Source: Brachypodium distachyon (taxonomy: Eukaryota; Streptophyta; Magnoliopsida; Poales; Poaceae). From it: a stretch of 64,000 nucleotides of DNA. The position numbers and the translations under genes were made by a program. Shown here piece by piece: positions 34,472 through 47,000 of the stretch. Under the pieces are notes generated by a model that had not been told where the DNA came from, did not search any database, and saw only the letters and a program-made list of their open reading frames with translations. How positions within the stretch are numbered: the stretch's first letter is position 1; each line of letters starts with the position of its first letter. The stretch covers positions 40,575,237 through 40,639,236 of the forward strand of contig NC_016133.3 of assembly GCF_000005505.3 (NCBI RefSeq). Reading direction: 5' to 3'.

Positions 34472-36014
34472 AATTAGGACCTCCACAACGATGGGGTGTG
34501 GAATTTGGTTCATTGACAACGCGACTGGACAGTGGCCACCGTCATGGCATTATCTGTTGTAAACTAATGGTCATTGGAGCCTCTAGTTTGCCGATGATGG
34601 GAGCGCAATGAGGTACTGGAGGATTGGGAGTTCTCCACACACATCAATTTTGGTGATGAATAATTTTCCTTCCTCCCTCAGGAAAGTTTAGCATAGTTGT
34701 TCTGTTGAGCCCTGTAGATTTCTTTGCATTGTCGATTAGATTGTAAATGTTGTTTGCTGTCTAGACTCTAGATGCACGACATGCCCCTGCAAAAGCCAGA
34801 AATGCTGTTGTAACTTGTAAGATTATCAAATGGATAATCCCCTTGTGAAATTTACATCAGAAATATCAGCTGTTCTAGGCTTTGTACTATATCTCATTGC
34901 AGAGTGTACATTTGGAATGAAATTAAGTAATTAACTCAATATGGCATCTGTCATTGGTGGAGGAGCTGCCAATTCTGCTGGTGTTTGGTTTCAGGTGCGT
35001 TTTGGCACATGATGAATTAATGAAATAATGATGCATGGTGAGTGGCATTTTCGTTTAATGGAATTGGCTCGGCTTGGTCAGAAGCTCAGAACTTTTTATG
35101 ATGAAAAATTTCTGAATGTTGTCCACTTGAAACATATTGTGAAGATAAGAATGCAGATCAAGCACAACGATGTGGTGGAATACTTGTGTGCTTGATCCGT
35201 GTCCAGGCGTCCAGCTGAGCAGACTGGCATTTACATAACTGCTCCAATTCTAATTTAGAAGATACAGGCTGAAGTTTGCCCTTTTTCAGACCTAATTTGC
35301 AGTTGCTGAACCGTGTCTTGGTGGATTTGATATGTAAGATGGCTATACAAAAGCAGCTGCGGAAAGTTATCTTCTTGTTTGACAACTTATACATTATGTA
35401 CAAAAGTAGCTAACCAACCGTTATAACATGTAAAAAAGTTTAACCAGATACAATACCAAGCATAACCTCACACTGTAATAGGAGTATGCAAAAATAACTC
35501 ACGCTGCACACCGACACCCTACATGAAGCACGCGAACTATCAGAGATACGAAGAAACTGCATGAACAGGTTCATATGTTCACAATACAAAAATGACCTGG
35601 CTTGTAAAAATTCATATACCGTATTATGTGCACCCTATATACTACTTGGAGGATTGATACAGTACGTCTTGTTAAATTCCGCAAAAACATGTGAATTTGC
35701 TAATCGGTGGTTCTTTGGTTGCTCTATGTAAAATTTGCAGGAATTTTCAAAAGAGAAGGTTCATACAGAGGCAAAAATTGAACAGATTATGATGTAAAAC
35801 TGATAGAGAGGTTTGTTTTTGCCTCATATGCTGTCCGATGGATCTAACTTGGAGGGCTAATGAGAGGCTCAAGTGTCACGATGACTTTATATACAAATTC
35901 ACTACCTCCGGGCTGAACAGTTAATCGATCTCGCTATATTCTTTGCTCCAACGTCGCCGGGTAGCATAGCACCCTCCCCATCCCGACGGCGACTCCACCG
36001 AACAGACAACATCC
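34472..36014. other. DnaJ 3' region and flank up to gypsy copy 2
   Basis: The first 400 bp should be the 3' untranslated region. Near 34942 a short ATG-led frame ends at a donor-like CAG/GTGCG, too short to call. From about 35930 to 36019 the DNA is GC-richer and continues across the retrotransposon at 49447 (CAACATCCTGCAG then CGAGGTCCTTC), so a leader-like segment was split by the insertion. Confidence 0.5.
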
Positions 36015-36019
36015 TGCAG

Positions 36020-36801
36020 TGTCGGGGGGATGACCCCGGGTAGAGTCATGACGACACATATCAGCCGGGATAGCAAAAGCAAAGCCGGCGTAAGCAAGTA
36101 CGCCGGCATCTTAAAACTGACTTAACAACCAGCCGGCATACCAAAAGTGTGACAGCATATCTATCTTGTCTTATATGATTGCAGGATAAGCACGAACTAT
36201 TTGATCTCGGCTAATGCTGGGATGCGCCAACGGTCCTATCCTGGTCACATGGCGCAAAGTAAAGCAGCGCCCCGTCGCTGTGCCGGGCGACTGCACAGTG
36301 ACACGCCGTAGAAGGACAGATGATGAGGCCCGGGGCATGGCTACAGTGCGCGCCGCCTGGCGGTACGAAAAGCACAAAGCTGCATTGTCCCCTCCCGGAC
36401 AATCCGGAGGGGACCATGGCGCGTACCCGGCGGGCCCGGTGGTAGCTAGGGTTTGCTTTTGGTCCACATGTCAGTGTGATACCTTTGGCCTATAAATAGA
36501 ATCTCCACCCCTCCTGTGAGAGGGGTTCCTCACTTAGCCATTTAGGAGTTCTCCTTCTTCTTCTTCTTCTTCCTCAAGAAACAGCTCAAGGAGCACCATT
36601 GTAGCCTTTGATATCTCGGATAATACAACAAAGCAGGAGTAGGAGTTTTACCTCAACAAGAGGGCTCCAAACCTGGGTAAACACCGTGTGTCCTTATTCT
36701 GTGCGTGGTTTACATCACGCCTTCCCTCCTCCGGTTCCTCCTTCGTCCATCGGCCTCATCTCAAGCCATCCTATGGCATCTGCCGTGACACCACCACGAT
36801 A
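36020..36801 (+). repeat. 5' LTR of gypsy copy 2
   Basis: It starts TGTCGGGGGGATGACC and ends CACCACGATA, where the terminal CA has mutated to TA. The TATA box TATAAATA is at 36491-36498. A TTC microsatellite lies at 36552-36573. It lacks a 29-bp segment near 36271 that the 3' LTR keeps. Confidence 0.93.
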
Positions 36802-36820
36802 GTTGGCGCCCACCGTGGGG
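36802..36820 (+). promoter_or_regulatory. primer-binding site of gypsy copy 2
   Basis: GTTGGCGCCCACCGTGGGG directly follows the 5' LTR and matches the site in copy 1. Confidence 0.8.
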
Positions 36821-36896
36821 CCAACAGCGGCGCTGGCTAGAGTTTTTCATCCGGACAGGAAGCTTCCTCATCACCGGAGAGCGCGTCGTCTCCGGT

Positions 36897-39393
36897 TTGG
36901 TCCAGAGAGTCGGCTCTCTGGGCTTCATCGACGACAACGCCGGCTGCTTCAACAACACGCCACTTCCCTGCATAGGCCGCTTCATCAACTTCGGTACCTG
37001 CGTAGGCCGCTTCATCAACTTCGGTATGCACGAGGTCTACGTCGCCACCGACACTCCTTGCAGGTACCCCGAGCAGGTGGTGGTGGCCGAAGATCCCCCC
37101 GCCGTCTGCACGGTTCGCGGCAGGCATGTCGACTGCCCCACTAACCGTGCGGAGGTCATGGTGACCGCTCATGGTGGCGATGCTAGCAAGGGCGCGGCAG
37201 AGAGCACCGGACTCCCAAGCAAGTCCGGCAGAATGGCGCGTCCTCCGATGGAGAAGCCGGAGAACATCGCTGCTCAAGCGGGCACGTCCGTTGTGCCGGC
37301 AAAGCCGACTCCGCTTCAGGCCGCCATCGAAAGGCTGACCTTGCCTGTAGCACCAAACGCCAACTCGGCCCAGCTGCAGGCTGAGCTGGAGTTGGAGCGC
37401 CAGAAACGGCTACAGGAAGCGGCTGACGTGGCTCGTGCTCGGCAAGAGCTTGAGATTTCGCTCCGTGGCTGAACAAAGCTCATGGTCTCAATTCTACTGC
37501 AGTGCCTAACCCTAGCCGAGTTGGGGAAGTGCGTAATCGTGGCAGAAACCTGAATGCCGAGATAGCTAGGGATGGCAGGGCAATGCCTGCTGTGTCGGCC
37601 AGCTATGCGTCGGCACTAAAGCCGAAGTATAGCACCCCTGTTAAGAACCTCAGGGTAGCCGAGGCTGCAGCAGAAGAGATTCCGAATCTCACGGGAGAGG
37701 CGCTCCGACCGCAGCAGCTACGTGTGAAGGAGTTGCTTTGCACGGCTAACGAGCAAAACGAGGCGTACATGAGGTTGCACGGCAAGCCCGGTGCGTCCCA
37801 GGTCATTCACTCAGCTGCAGGCGCTGGCGGCCAGGCTGACAAGCAAGCGTCTTCACCTGGTGGCAGACGGGACAAGAGTGTCAACTCAGGCCGAGACAAG
37901 CGGCTAAAGCGTTATGATCCGGCTTTGGCTGATAAGCAAATGGTTCGGAGAGTTGATGATGGCCAAAGTGGCCTGCATCTCGGCAACAATCGTTGAGATC
38001 CACAAGAGCGTCACTCGGCTAGTCACGGATGCCAACCTCGGGGTCCGGCACCCAATACTGCTGCAGGTCAGCAGGGTGCCGGGCACAACCCCCTGTATCG
38101 AGGTGAAAATCGCCGGCAAGACCGTTACGATGACGGATACTCGGCATGGGAGATGAAGGCTATCTCAGGCGAGAACGTGACAATGTCGGCCCACTTGGAG
38201 CCCGAGTGGGAAATAGGCTGGTGTCGTCGCTAGATGCCCGACATCGGCTCGATAGAATCTATCTCTCGGAGCTTCTGGAAGAGCAAGGCCATCCGGGACT
38301 GCGTTGTTTCGCTCACCAGATCATGAGAGAGACACCAACCCAGGGTTTCCAGCTGCCCAGGGGTACGAGAACGTATGACGACAGCACAAAGCCGGAAGAT
38401 TGGTTGAAAGATTATGTCACTGCAGTGCATGTGGCAGGCGGCAATCGCAGATGGGCTGTACGCTATGTACCCCAGATGCTGGTAGGGCTAGCCAGGATCT
38501 GGCTAAATAATCTGCCGGAAGGCAGCATCAATTGCTGGATAGATTTTGAAGAAGCTTTTATCAGCAATTTCACCAGCACCTACAAGAGGCCTAACCGCCC
38601 TCAGCAGCTGTCCATGTGCAAGCAGAGGGACAATGAGACCGACCGAGATTACCTGACAAGATGGAACAACCTCCGCAATTCCTATGAAGGGATAGTGGAT
38701 TCGCAGGCAATAGCATGGTTTGCCCAAGGATGCCGACATGGCAGCATGTTGTGGCAGAAGCTGCAAAGAGAAATGCCGGCCACTTTGTCCGAGATGATCA
38801 AGATTGCAGACATGTATGCGTTGGGTGACCCGACTCAGTCATCGCTGATGCCGACAGAGCCGCAAAGAGAGCAACCGACATACAATCCTGCCGGAGCATT
38901 CCGGAGGAATGATCATCAAGATCATCGCAATAAAAGAAGGGACGACATGCCGGATTACCGGTATGGGCCAGCCCATGTCGCGGCTATTCAAGATCAACCT
39001 GATGCCGGTCCCAGCCAGCGTCAAAAGATTGGGAATCAGCAGTGGGCCAAGAAGGCAGAGCAGAAGAAGCCCTGGCAAGATAAGCAGAAGTATACGTTCG
39101 AGATGATGCTGGATCAGCCTTATCGTTTCCACACAACCAATCCCAGCAAACCGGCGAATCACATAACCCGGCAATGCAGCTGGATGCAGCGGGCCGAGAA
39201 GGGTGAGGCAAGTCGGCTGCCCCCTCCTCCGCCGCTTACAGGCGCCAATGCACAGATTCAAGGACTCCCTCCGGCGAACAATGCTGTCAATCAGGTGGAA
39301 GACCAAGGCATCCCGAAGTATGCAAGGAGAAACGAGTACAAGGAGCATCACCAGAGCTACATGATTTTTATCACGGAGCCGACCGACAAGTAG
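36897..39393 (+). pseudogene. gypsy copy 2 gag, broken
   Basis: Three frames carry successive parts: 36897-37472 (N-terminal region with YVATDTPCRYPEQV), 37502-37996 (basic linker) and 38146-39393 (capsid-like retrotransposon gag domain with WLNNLPEG and CKQRDNETDRDYLTR). Stops and shifts near 37472, 37996 and 39393 separate them. Compared with copy 1, a segment with GGCCGCTTCATCAACTTCGG is duplicated in tandem at 36975-37027, adding residues near the N-terminus. Confidence 0.85.
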
Positions 39394-39504
39394 AGCCAGC
39401 GCAGGCATGAGATGGAAGTTAACGCTGTTATGCCGGCAGTACTGAAATTCATGCACTGGTCGGAATAGGAGCTCTGTTGGAACCGGGCAGATCATCCTAA
39501 GGTC

Positions 39505-42500
39505 ATGCCGAATTCGGGTGGTTATGCTCTGGTGGTCGACCCGACGCTCATTGGGCCTGACATCAATGTCAAGTTTACTCGAGTTCTCATTGATAATGGG
39601 AGCAGCATAAACATCATGTACCGAGACATAATGTTCAAACTCGGTATTACTGATAACATGCTTGAGCCTAGCCGGACTACCTTTCATGGTGTTGTGCCGG
39701 GAGTGTCTTGTGCTCCGGTAGGCAAAATCCGGGTTGATGTCTTATTTGGCACCAGGGAGAACTGTCGGACCGAGAACTTGGTGTTCGAGGTGGTAGATCT
39801 CAGTAGTCCGTATCATGCGCTGCTCAGCAGACCGGCATTGGCCAGATTCATGGCGACTACCCATATTGGCTATCTGAAGATGAAGATGCCAGGACCAAAT
39901 GGTACCGTAAACATTACCGGCAACTACAAGCGTTCGATGGAGTGCGCGGCAGCAGGATCCGCTTTGGCCGAGTCATTGGTTATTGCTGGCGAGAAGAGGA
40001 AGCTGCAAGAAGTCGTCGCGTTAGCTCAGTCGGCGCAGATTGTCCTGCCGGCTATGACTAACCCTCATGGGAGCGTGGTTTTCCAGGCATCCAAGGAGAC
40101 GAAGAAGATCACGGTCGACAATGAGTTCCCGGACCGCACCTTCATCATTGGTGCCGGCCTGAATGAGAAATAGGAAGGCGAGCTCACCAGCTTCCTCCGT
40201 GAGAATCGGGACATCTTTGCATGGTCAAATCAAGACTTGCCGGGCGTGCCGAGGGAGTTGGCTGAGCACTCACTGCATGTCAGGCCGGAAGCAAGACCGG
40301 TGAAGCAGCCCCTTCGATGCTTTGCCGATGACAGAAGGAAGATAATATCGGAAGAGATATACCGGCTTCTAGCTGCCTGCTTTATCATGGAAGTGTTGCA
40401 TCCTGACTGGTTGGCTAACCCGGTCATGGTCAAGAAGAAGAAAGATGACCCAACTGCTGCCAAGGTGTGGCGCATGTGTATCGACTACACCAGCCTGAAC
40501 AAGGCATGCCCTAAGGATCCTTTTCCATTACCTCGGATCGATCAAGTGATCGACTCCATTGTCGGGTGTGAGTTGTTGTCTTTTGTAGACGCGCACTCTA
40601 ATTTTCATCAGATACCGCTGAACCCTAATGATCAAATAAAGATATCCTTTATCACCCCGTTCGGGGCTTATTGATATCGCACTATGCCGTTTGGTTTGAG
40701 AAATGCAGGGGCTACCTACCAAAGATGCATGCAGAAATGCTTGCACGACCAGCTCGGCGAAACCGTGCAGGTATATGTCGACGATGTATTCATAAAACCA
40801 AAGAAAGCGTGACGCTGCTGGATGATATCCGGGAGACATTTGCAAATTTGAGGAGATTCCGAATGAAGCTAAACCCAGCCAAGTGCACGTTCGGTGTGCC
40901 GGCAGGAAAGTTACTCGGATTCTTGGTGTCAAGTCGAGGTATAGAAACAAATCATGTGAAAATTGCCGCCATAGAAAGAACGAAACTGTCAAAATGTCTC
41001 AAAGATGTGCAGAAATTTACTGGATGCTTACACCGCTGAGTCGCTTCGTTAGTCGGCTGGGTGAAAAGGCAATGCCCTTATACCAGCTGATGAAGAAAAT
41101 CGACAAGTTTGTGTGGACGCAGCAGGCAGAGGTAGCCTTCCAAGAACTGAAGAAGATGATCGCTACGGCGCCGATATTAGCCTCGCCAATGGCGCAAGAG
41201 CCGATGTTGTTGTATATAGCAGCAACAAACCGAGTTGTCAGCGCCATCATAGTGGTGGAGAGAGATGAGGACGGCAAGTCTGTACAGAGGCCGGTATATT
41301 ACCTGAGTGAGGTGTTATCATCATCAAAACAGAATTATCCTCACTACCAGAAGATGGCGTACGGTGTTTACATGACGGCAAAGAAGCTGAAGCATTATTT
41401 TGATGCACATCAGATCCGGGTCATATGCGAAGCACCCATCTCGGAAATCATGAGCAATAAAGATGCAAGCGGCCGAATAGCTAAACGGGCTATTGAGTTA
41501 GCACCCTACACGCTACAGTATGACAGACGAGATGCAATGAAATCTCAGGCGCTGGCGGATTTCCTGGTGGATTGGGCCGAGATGGAATCTGAACCACCAC
41601 CACCTGAAACTGGCTACTGGAAGATGCATTTTGACGGCTCCAAAATGAAAAGTGGGCTTGGTGCCGGCATAGTTCTCACTTCGCCCAAGCGCGATCAGTT
41701 TGCAAATTCATTTTGCAGCGTCCAACAACGTCACCGAGTATGAGGCACTTGTTCACGGACTGAAGATGGCAAAGGAGATCGGTGTTCGTCGGATTCAGTG
41801 CTTCGGCGATTCCGACTTGGTGGTCCAGCAAGCCTCTGGCAATTGGGATGCATTGGATGCCAACATGACACTATACCGTTTTCATGTGCAGAAGATTAGT
41901 GGCCACTTTGAAGGGTGCGAGTTCCACCACATACCACGAGCGGAGAACGAGGCTGCTGACACTTTGTCGAAGCTAGGATCAACGCGGCAGGCCATCCCGA
42001 CCAGCGTTGCGTTGGAACATCTACGCAAGACATCAATCAAGCCGTCACCAGAATCGGAATCAATATTTATTCCGGAAAGTTCAGAAGCTGATGTCACTCT
42101 AATGGACATTGACAGTGGTAGTGGATCCGGTAACCCGGGGACTGAGCGCCTAACTCGGCTAAGGCAATGGCGGTTGAACCAATGGAGATAGACGAACCGA
42201 TTTTTGTAACTCGTCCTATGCCGGATTGGGCGCAGCCAATAATGTCCTACCTCAAGGATGGGAATCTGCCGGAAGAGAAGTGTCGGTAAGGCAAATTCAG
42301 AGAAGAGCAAAAGCATACACGATTATCAATGGCGAGCTATACAAGAGAAGCGTCACTAATGTATTGCAACGTTGCGTTGAGCCAGAAGAAGGACAAGAAA
42401 TACTCCAGAATATTCACCAGGGGGAACATCATGCATCCTCAAGAACATTGGTAGGAAAGGCATTCAGACACGGTTTCTATTGGCCGAGTGCATTACAGGA

Positions 42501-43398
42501 AGCGGAAGATATAGTCAAGAAATGTAATGGTTGCCAGAGATATGCCAGCAAAATTCATATGCCGGCATCTGAGCTCAAGACCATCCCAATCACTTGGCTG
42601 TTTGCTGTTTGGTGTTTGGATATGGTGGGACCCTTCAAGCGGGCACGGGGAGACCGCGGTGTCATTTTTGAAGGATATTATCTTGAGATACGGCTACCCG
42701 CACAGCATCATCACGGATAATGGAACAAACTTAGCAGAGGGGCCTTTTGCGCGATTTTGTGCGGAAAAGAAAATCCGGCTGGATGTCGCTTCAGTAGCAC
42801 ACCCTCAGTCCAACGGGCAAGTTGAGAGAGCAACCGACATGGTTTTAGCCGCATAAAACCTTGGCTAATCGAGCCCCTGGAACGCATTCCAGGATGCTGG
42901 CTAGATGAGCTCCTGGCCGTGTTATGGAGTCTCAAGACAACTCCAAATCGTTCTACAGGCTATACGCCATTTTTCCTCGTATACGGGGCGGAAGCTGTCT
43001 TACCAGCCGACATCCAACATGACTCTCCGCGAATAACCATGTATACGGAAGCTGAAGTAAAAGAAGCTCGAGAAAATGATGTCGACCTGCTCGAAAAAGC
43101 ACGGGAATTGGCTTTATCTCGGTCGGCCATCTATCAACAACACCTTAGGCGTTATCACAGCCGGAAGGTAAACCCGCGGATGTTCCGGGAAGGAGATCTC
43201 GTGCTCCGGCTTGTGCAGCACACAGCCGGCATGTTGTCGCCCCCATGGGAAGGACCTTTCATTGTGAGCAAAGCACTGCACAATGATTCATACTATCTTA
43301 TAAATGCGCTGGACCCCAACGCGAATAGGATGGACAGGTCTGGCGAGGAAACCAAGAGGCCGTGGAATGTAGCTTTGCTTCGTCCGTTCTATACTTGA
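39505..43398 (+). pseudogene. gypsy copy 2 pol polyprotein, broken
   Basis: Protease segment LIDNGSSINI (near 39590); reverse transcriptase from 40237 with YVDDVFIK (near 40770); RNase H (41050-41590); second RNase H-like segment with FDGSKMKSG (near 41630) and FGDSDLVVQQ; integrase zinc region (42430-42560), CLDMVGP, ITDNGTN and QVERATD. In-frame stops at about 40173 and 40674 and shifts near 40810, 41000, 41700, 42190 and 42856 inactivate it. Relative to copy 1, the integrase core lacks roughly 100 bp after GPFKRA (near 42646). The last block 42919-43398 is uninterrupted and ends PFYT. Confidence 0.9.
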
Positions 43399-44043
43399 AA
43401 GATAAGTATTTGTATTGTTTTTTCCTTATGTCAAATATTTATAGACAATGAATTATCCGCCAGGTTCTTAAAAGGAACTCGGGGACTCTCATCTCGTATG
43501 CATGTTGTGTTACATTTATTTATTTGTATATCGGTATGATTTGATTGTGTAACCTTATGTCGGTCTAGTAGTGTGTCAGTACTTAAAACTCCCTCTATGA
43601 CTTAGCTGTTGTCCGCAACCCAGCTTCATGGCAAGCTAGAGCATGGGTACGAAGTTATTGAGCACATGAAAAATGATTACGGAAACAAACAAATGAGCGA
43701 GCCGAGATGTGCGTTATTTTACCTAACCCAACATTCCTTTCCTATACCGGGCATTTCCGCGAGTTTTCTGAGTTTAATTTTTTTTTGAAAGGTCTATTCT
43801 ATGACTTCGTGATTCATACGTCGAACGCCGACAAGGCAGACAAAGAGCCAAGGTCATATAATTTCACCAACAGAAAAAATAAACTCGAGGACTCGGTTGG
43901 GAACTCGATAAATTGTGGCATAAGCCAAATTCAAAATATTGTGCATCACAAACAAATGTACTTCAAGGTATTTACATCTGCACCCGACATCCCGGGGATC
44001 TAACAGTTTTAAAAAGTATTTGCCGACATTACTAGGCATGAAT
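43399..44043. other. spacer between pol and antisense gene (gypsy copy 2)
   Basis: Matches the corresponding spacer in copy 1. It should contain the convergent 3' ends of pol and the antisense gene; no other feature is seen. Confidence 0.6.
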
Positions 44044-47000
44044 TCAGGCAGCAGGGTCATTGGTGTCGGCACTCGGAGCATCTGTTGCGGCGGGAGGCGA
44101 CTCGGCCACGATTTCTTCGTCCACCTCCTCTTCTTCTTCCTCGGCTACCTCCTCGTCTGCGTCCGATCTCGGACCCTCCGCAAAAGTATACACTGGATGA
44201 AGGAGTAGGCCCGTTCTTGACGCTTTGCAATCAACTCCGGGTCCGAGAGGAAGGGGGGACCGACGCGCATGGACTGCAACACGTCGAGGTTAATGCCGTC
44301 GTACCAAGAAAGTACGAACGGCAGTGCCTCGTCGACGCCGACACGAGCGGCTGACTCTCGCCACTCGCTTAGCCGGTCCTCCACTTCCAAGAGACGCTCT
44401 GCCAGCTTCGGGATGGCACTCGGCGCTTCTTCTCCCGGCCAAAGAGCTCGGAAGGCGCGGATGCCGGCGTTGAGCATATCAATCCCAAAAGCCTTCAAAG
44501 GCTTGACACGGGTCTAGATGCTCATGAGATAATCCTCCAGATACTGGCTAACAATCCATCTAGCTTGCCGAGATCCCGTGTGCATGTGCCCACTAGGTGT
44601 GCGCTCTCGGTCTTCTCCTACTCAGCAGCAGTGGCTCGAGTCTCGGCTTTGGCGAGAAGATCCTTGTATTCTTGGACTTCGCCTTCCAGGAGGATTTTCT
44701 CGTCGGCTTGCGCAGAAAGCGCCGAGGTAAGTTGGACTACCTCGGCCTTATGCGCCTCGTCTTGCGCTTCGAGTTGCGCCCTTAGCCGGGTCACCTCATC
44801 TTTGTGCTGCTCTACTAGCTGAGTTTTCTCCCCCGTTTGGAGGACATGGATTACAAGAGTTCAAGACAAAAATGGATGCAATCTGAGATAAAGACTAAGT
44901 CGTACTTGCACTTCCGCGATGCGTTTCAGAAGCTCCGACACTTGTGCATCATTCCCGGCTGTGTATGAAGGCACATGTCAGTTTTCACAGTACATAGATA
45001 GCTCGACATAGCTTTTATGTCGGTGGAAGTATACTCACTCTTGTTCTGTTGTTCGGCCACCAAAGCCTTGTGCTTCTTTGCCAACTTCCGGGGTGTTGCG
45101 AGCAGAAGTTTGAAGGTCGCGTTGCGTTTGTTCATACAACTCTGCAAGAGGGTGATCCACACTTAGTCTGATAGCAGTGGCAAATCAGCAGCAATAGTGT
45201 TTGAAGTTTCTAAGCTTCAGGCCGACGATTCTAAACCCTGCCTGAATCTCGAGGATATAGTGTTTGAAGTTTCTAAGCTTCAGGCCGACCATTCTAAACC
45301 CGGCCTGAATCTCGGGGAATAGTATTTGAAGTTTCTAAGCTTCAGGCCGACCATTCTAAACCCGGCCTAAATCTCGGGGAATAGTATTTGAAGTTTCTAA
45401 GCTTCAGGTTGACCATTCTAAACCCGGCCTGAATCTCGGGCAATAGTGTTTGAAGTTTCTAAGCTTCAGGCCGACTATTCTAAACCCGGCCTGAATCTCA
45501 GGGAATAGCGTTTGAAGTTTTTAAGCTTCGCGCCGACTATTCTAAACTCGACCTGAATCTCGGAGAATAGTGTTTGAAGTTTTTTTAAGTAAGCTTCAGG
45601 CCGACTACTTCTTACTCGCCCTAAACCTCGGGGACTATGAATATATATACTAAAGATGGAATAAAAAACTTCAAGGGATTTTCATACCTCGGCAGCTCGG
45701 CTGGACTCGAACAGCGCAACCCTCGCCTGGAACATCCGGGCCGCCACCGACTCTGGAGTCGCTGCCACAGGTGATGGCCCCACCAGAGCGTTCTGCTGCG
45801 CTATCTGGATGGTGCCGGAGTTGACCTCGTAGCTATCGGCGTTGTGCCCGCTCATTGTCCTAAGAGGAACTCCTTGAGTACTCTGGATGGATGGCGAGCC
45901 GGAGGAACTCGGAGGCTGCTGTCCCGCCGGGATGGCTGAGCTCCTGGTCTTTTTAGCTCGAGCAGCCACTAGTTGTGTCGGTTGCGGCTACGGCAGCAGC
46001 GTTGCTGTTGCTTGAGGTCCTTGGGGTTGCGCTGCCAGCTGGCGAGGAGGGTCCGTGGCCAACGGTTGCGGTTGCGCGTCAGGCACTGCCGACGAAGGAG
46101 CAGCCCCGGCTATCGATGTCCCGGCCGCTGCTGTCCCAGCTTGAGCGACGCTCGAAGCGTCGATGCGAGGGCCGACATCCCACACGGCAGATATCGGATC
46201 TGCGGCGGTCTCGGTTTCTCCCATGGCCAGAGTAGAAGGCTCTGCACGCGGAGACGAAGTTGCCGGGATCTCGGACATGATGCAGGTCTGAGACTGAGTG
46301 GCAGTCAGAGCCTCCCTGTAGGAATGGAGTGTTGTTACCTTCATATCGGTTAAGAAAAATACTGACATTAGAGATCAAAATGGCGTAAAGCTTACCCGAC
46401 GACCATGGGTTTCGGCTTCGGTTGCGGCCAGCGGTTTTCTTCCACTTCATTGTCCTAGAAAGATCTGTGTCGGCAACACGTTTCTCGCCGGCCGACACCG
46501 GAGTAGCAGCAGGGGCTGCAGCAACGCTCCGATCGTCCAAGTCAGCTACTCCCGGACCAAAGCAGACGTGAGCATTTTGGAGATGAGTACTCTGATATCC
46601 ATGAGAGAAGGTCGGGAGTTATTACCTATGACACATCTGGGGCCGGCATGAGGAATCGGCATATGATCCTCCAAATTCGGGTCTTTCGTGTCAGCTCCCA
46701 AGCGATCGCTTACGAAGCACTTGTCCGGCGAGTGCCCGTCCTCATTGCACTGGAGCGTGAATTTCTGCACAAAATTATAAGGTTACGCCGAGGTAAGACA
46801 TTGTTGGTTGGGAGCCGACATACAATCATATCGAAAGAAAATCGAAGAAGCAGGTAAACAAAAACTTACCAAGGGCGCACGATTCTTCCGGCTATATGGA
46901 ACCATGCCCCAACCCTAGTTCTCGGACAGGTTGGTCTTGGCGATCGCCTTGACTCGGCGTCGGATCTCGAATTTGTCCAACATGATAGTTGAAACCCGGT

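Noticed and set aside
45198..45625. Tandem array as a satellite or centromeric repeat
   Set aside because: It is confined to one intron of the retrotransposon's antisense gene and shared with copy 1 at the same place.
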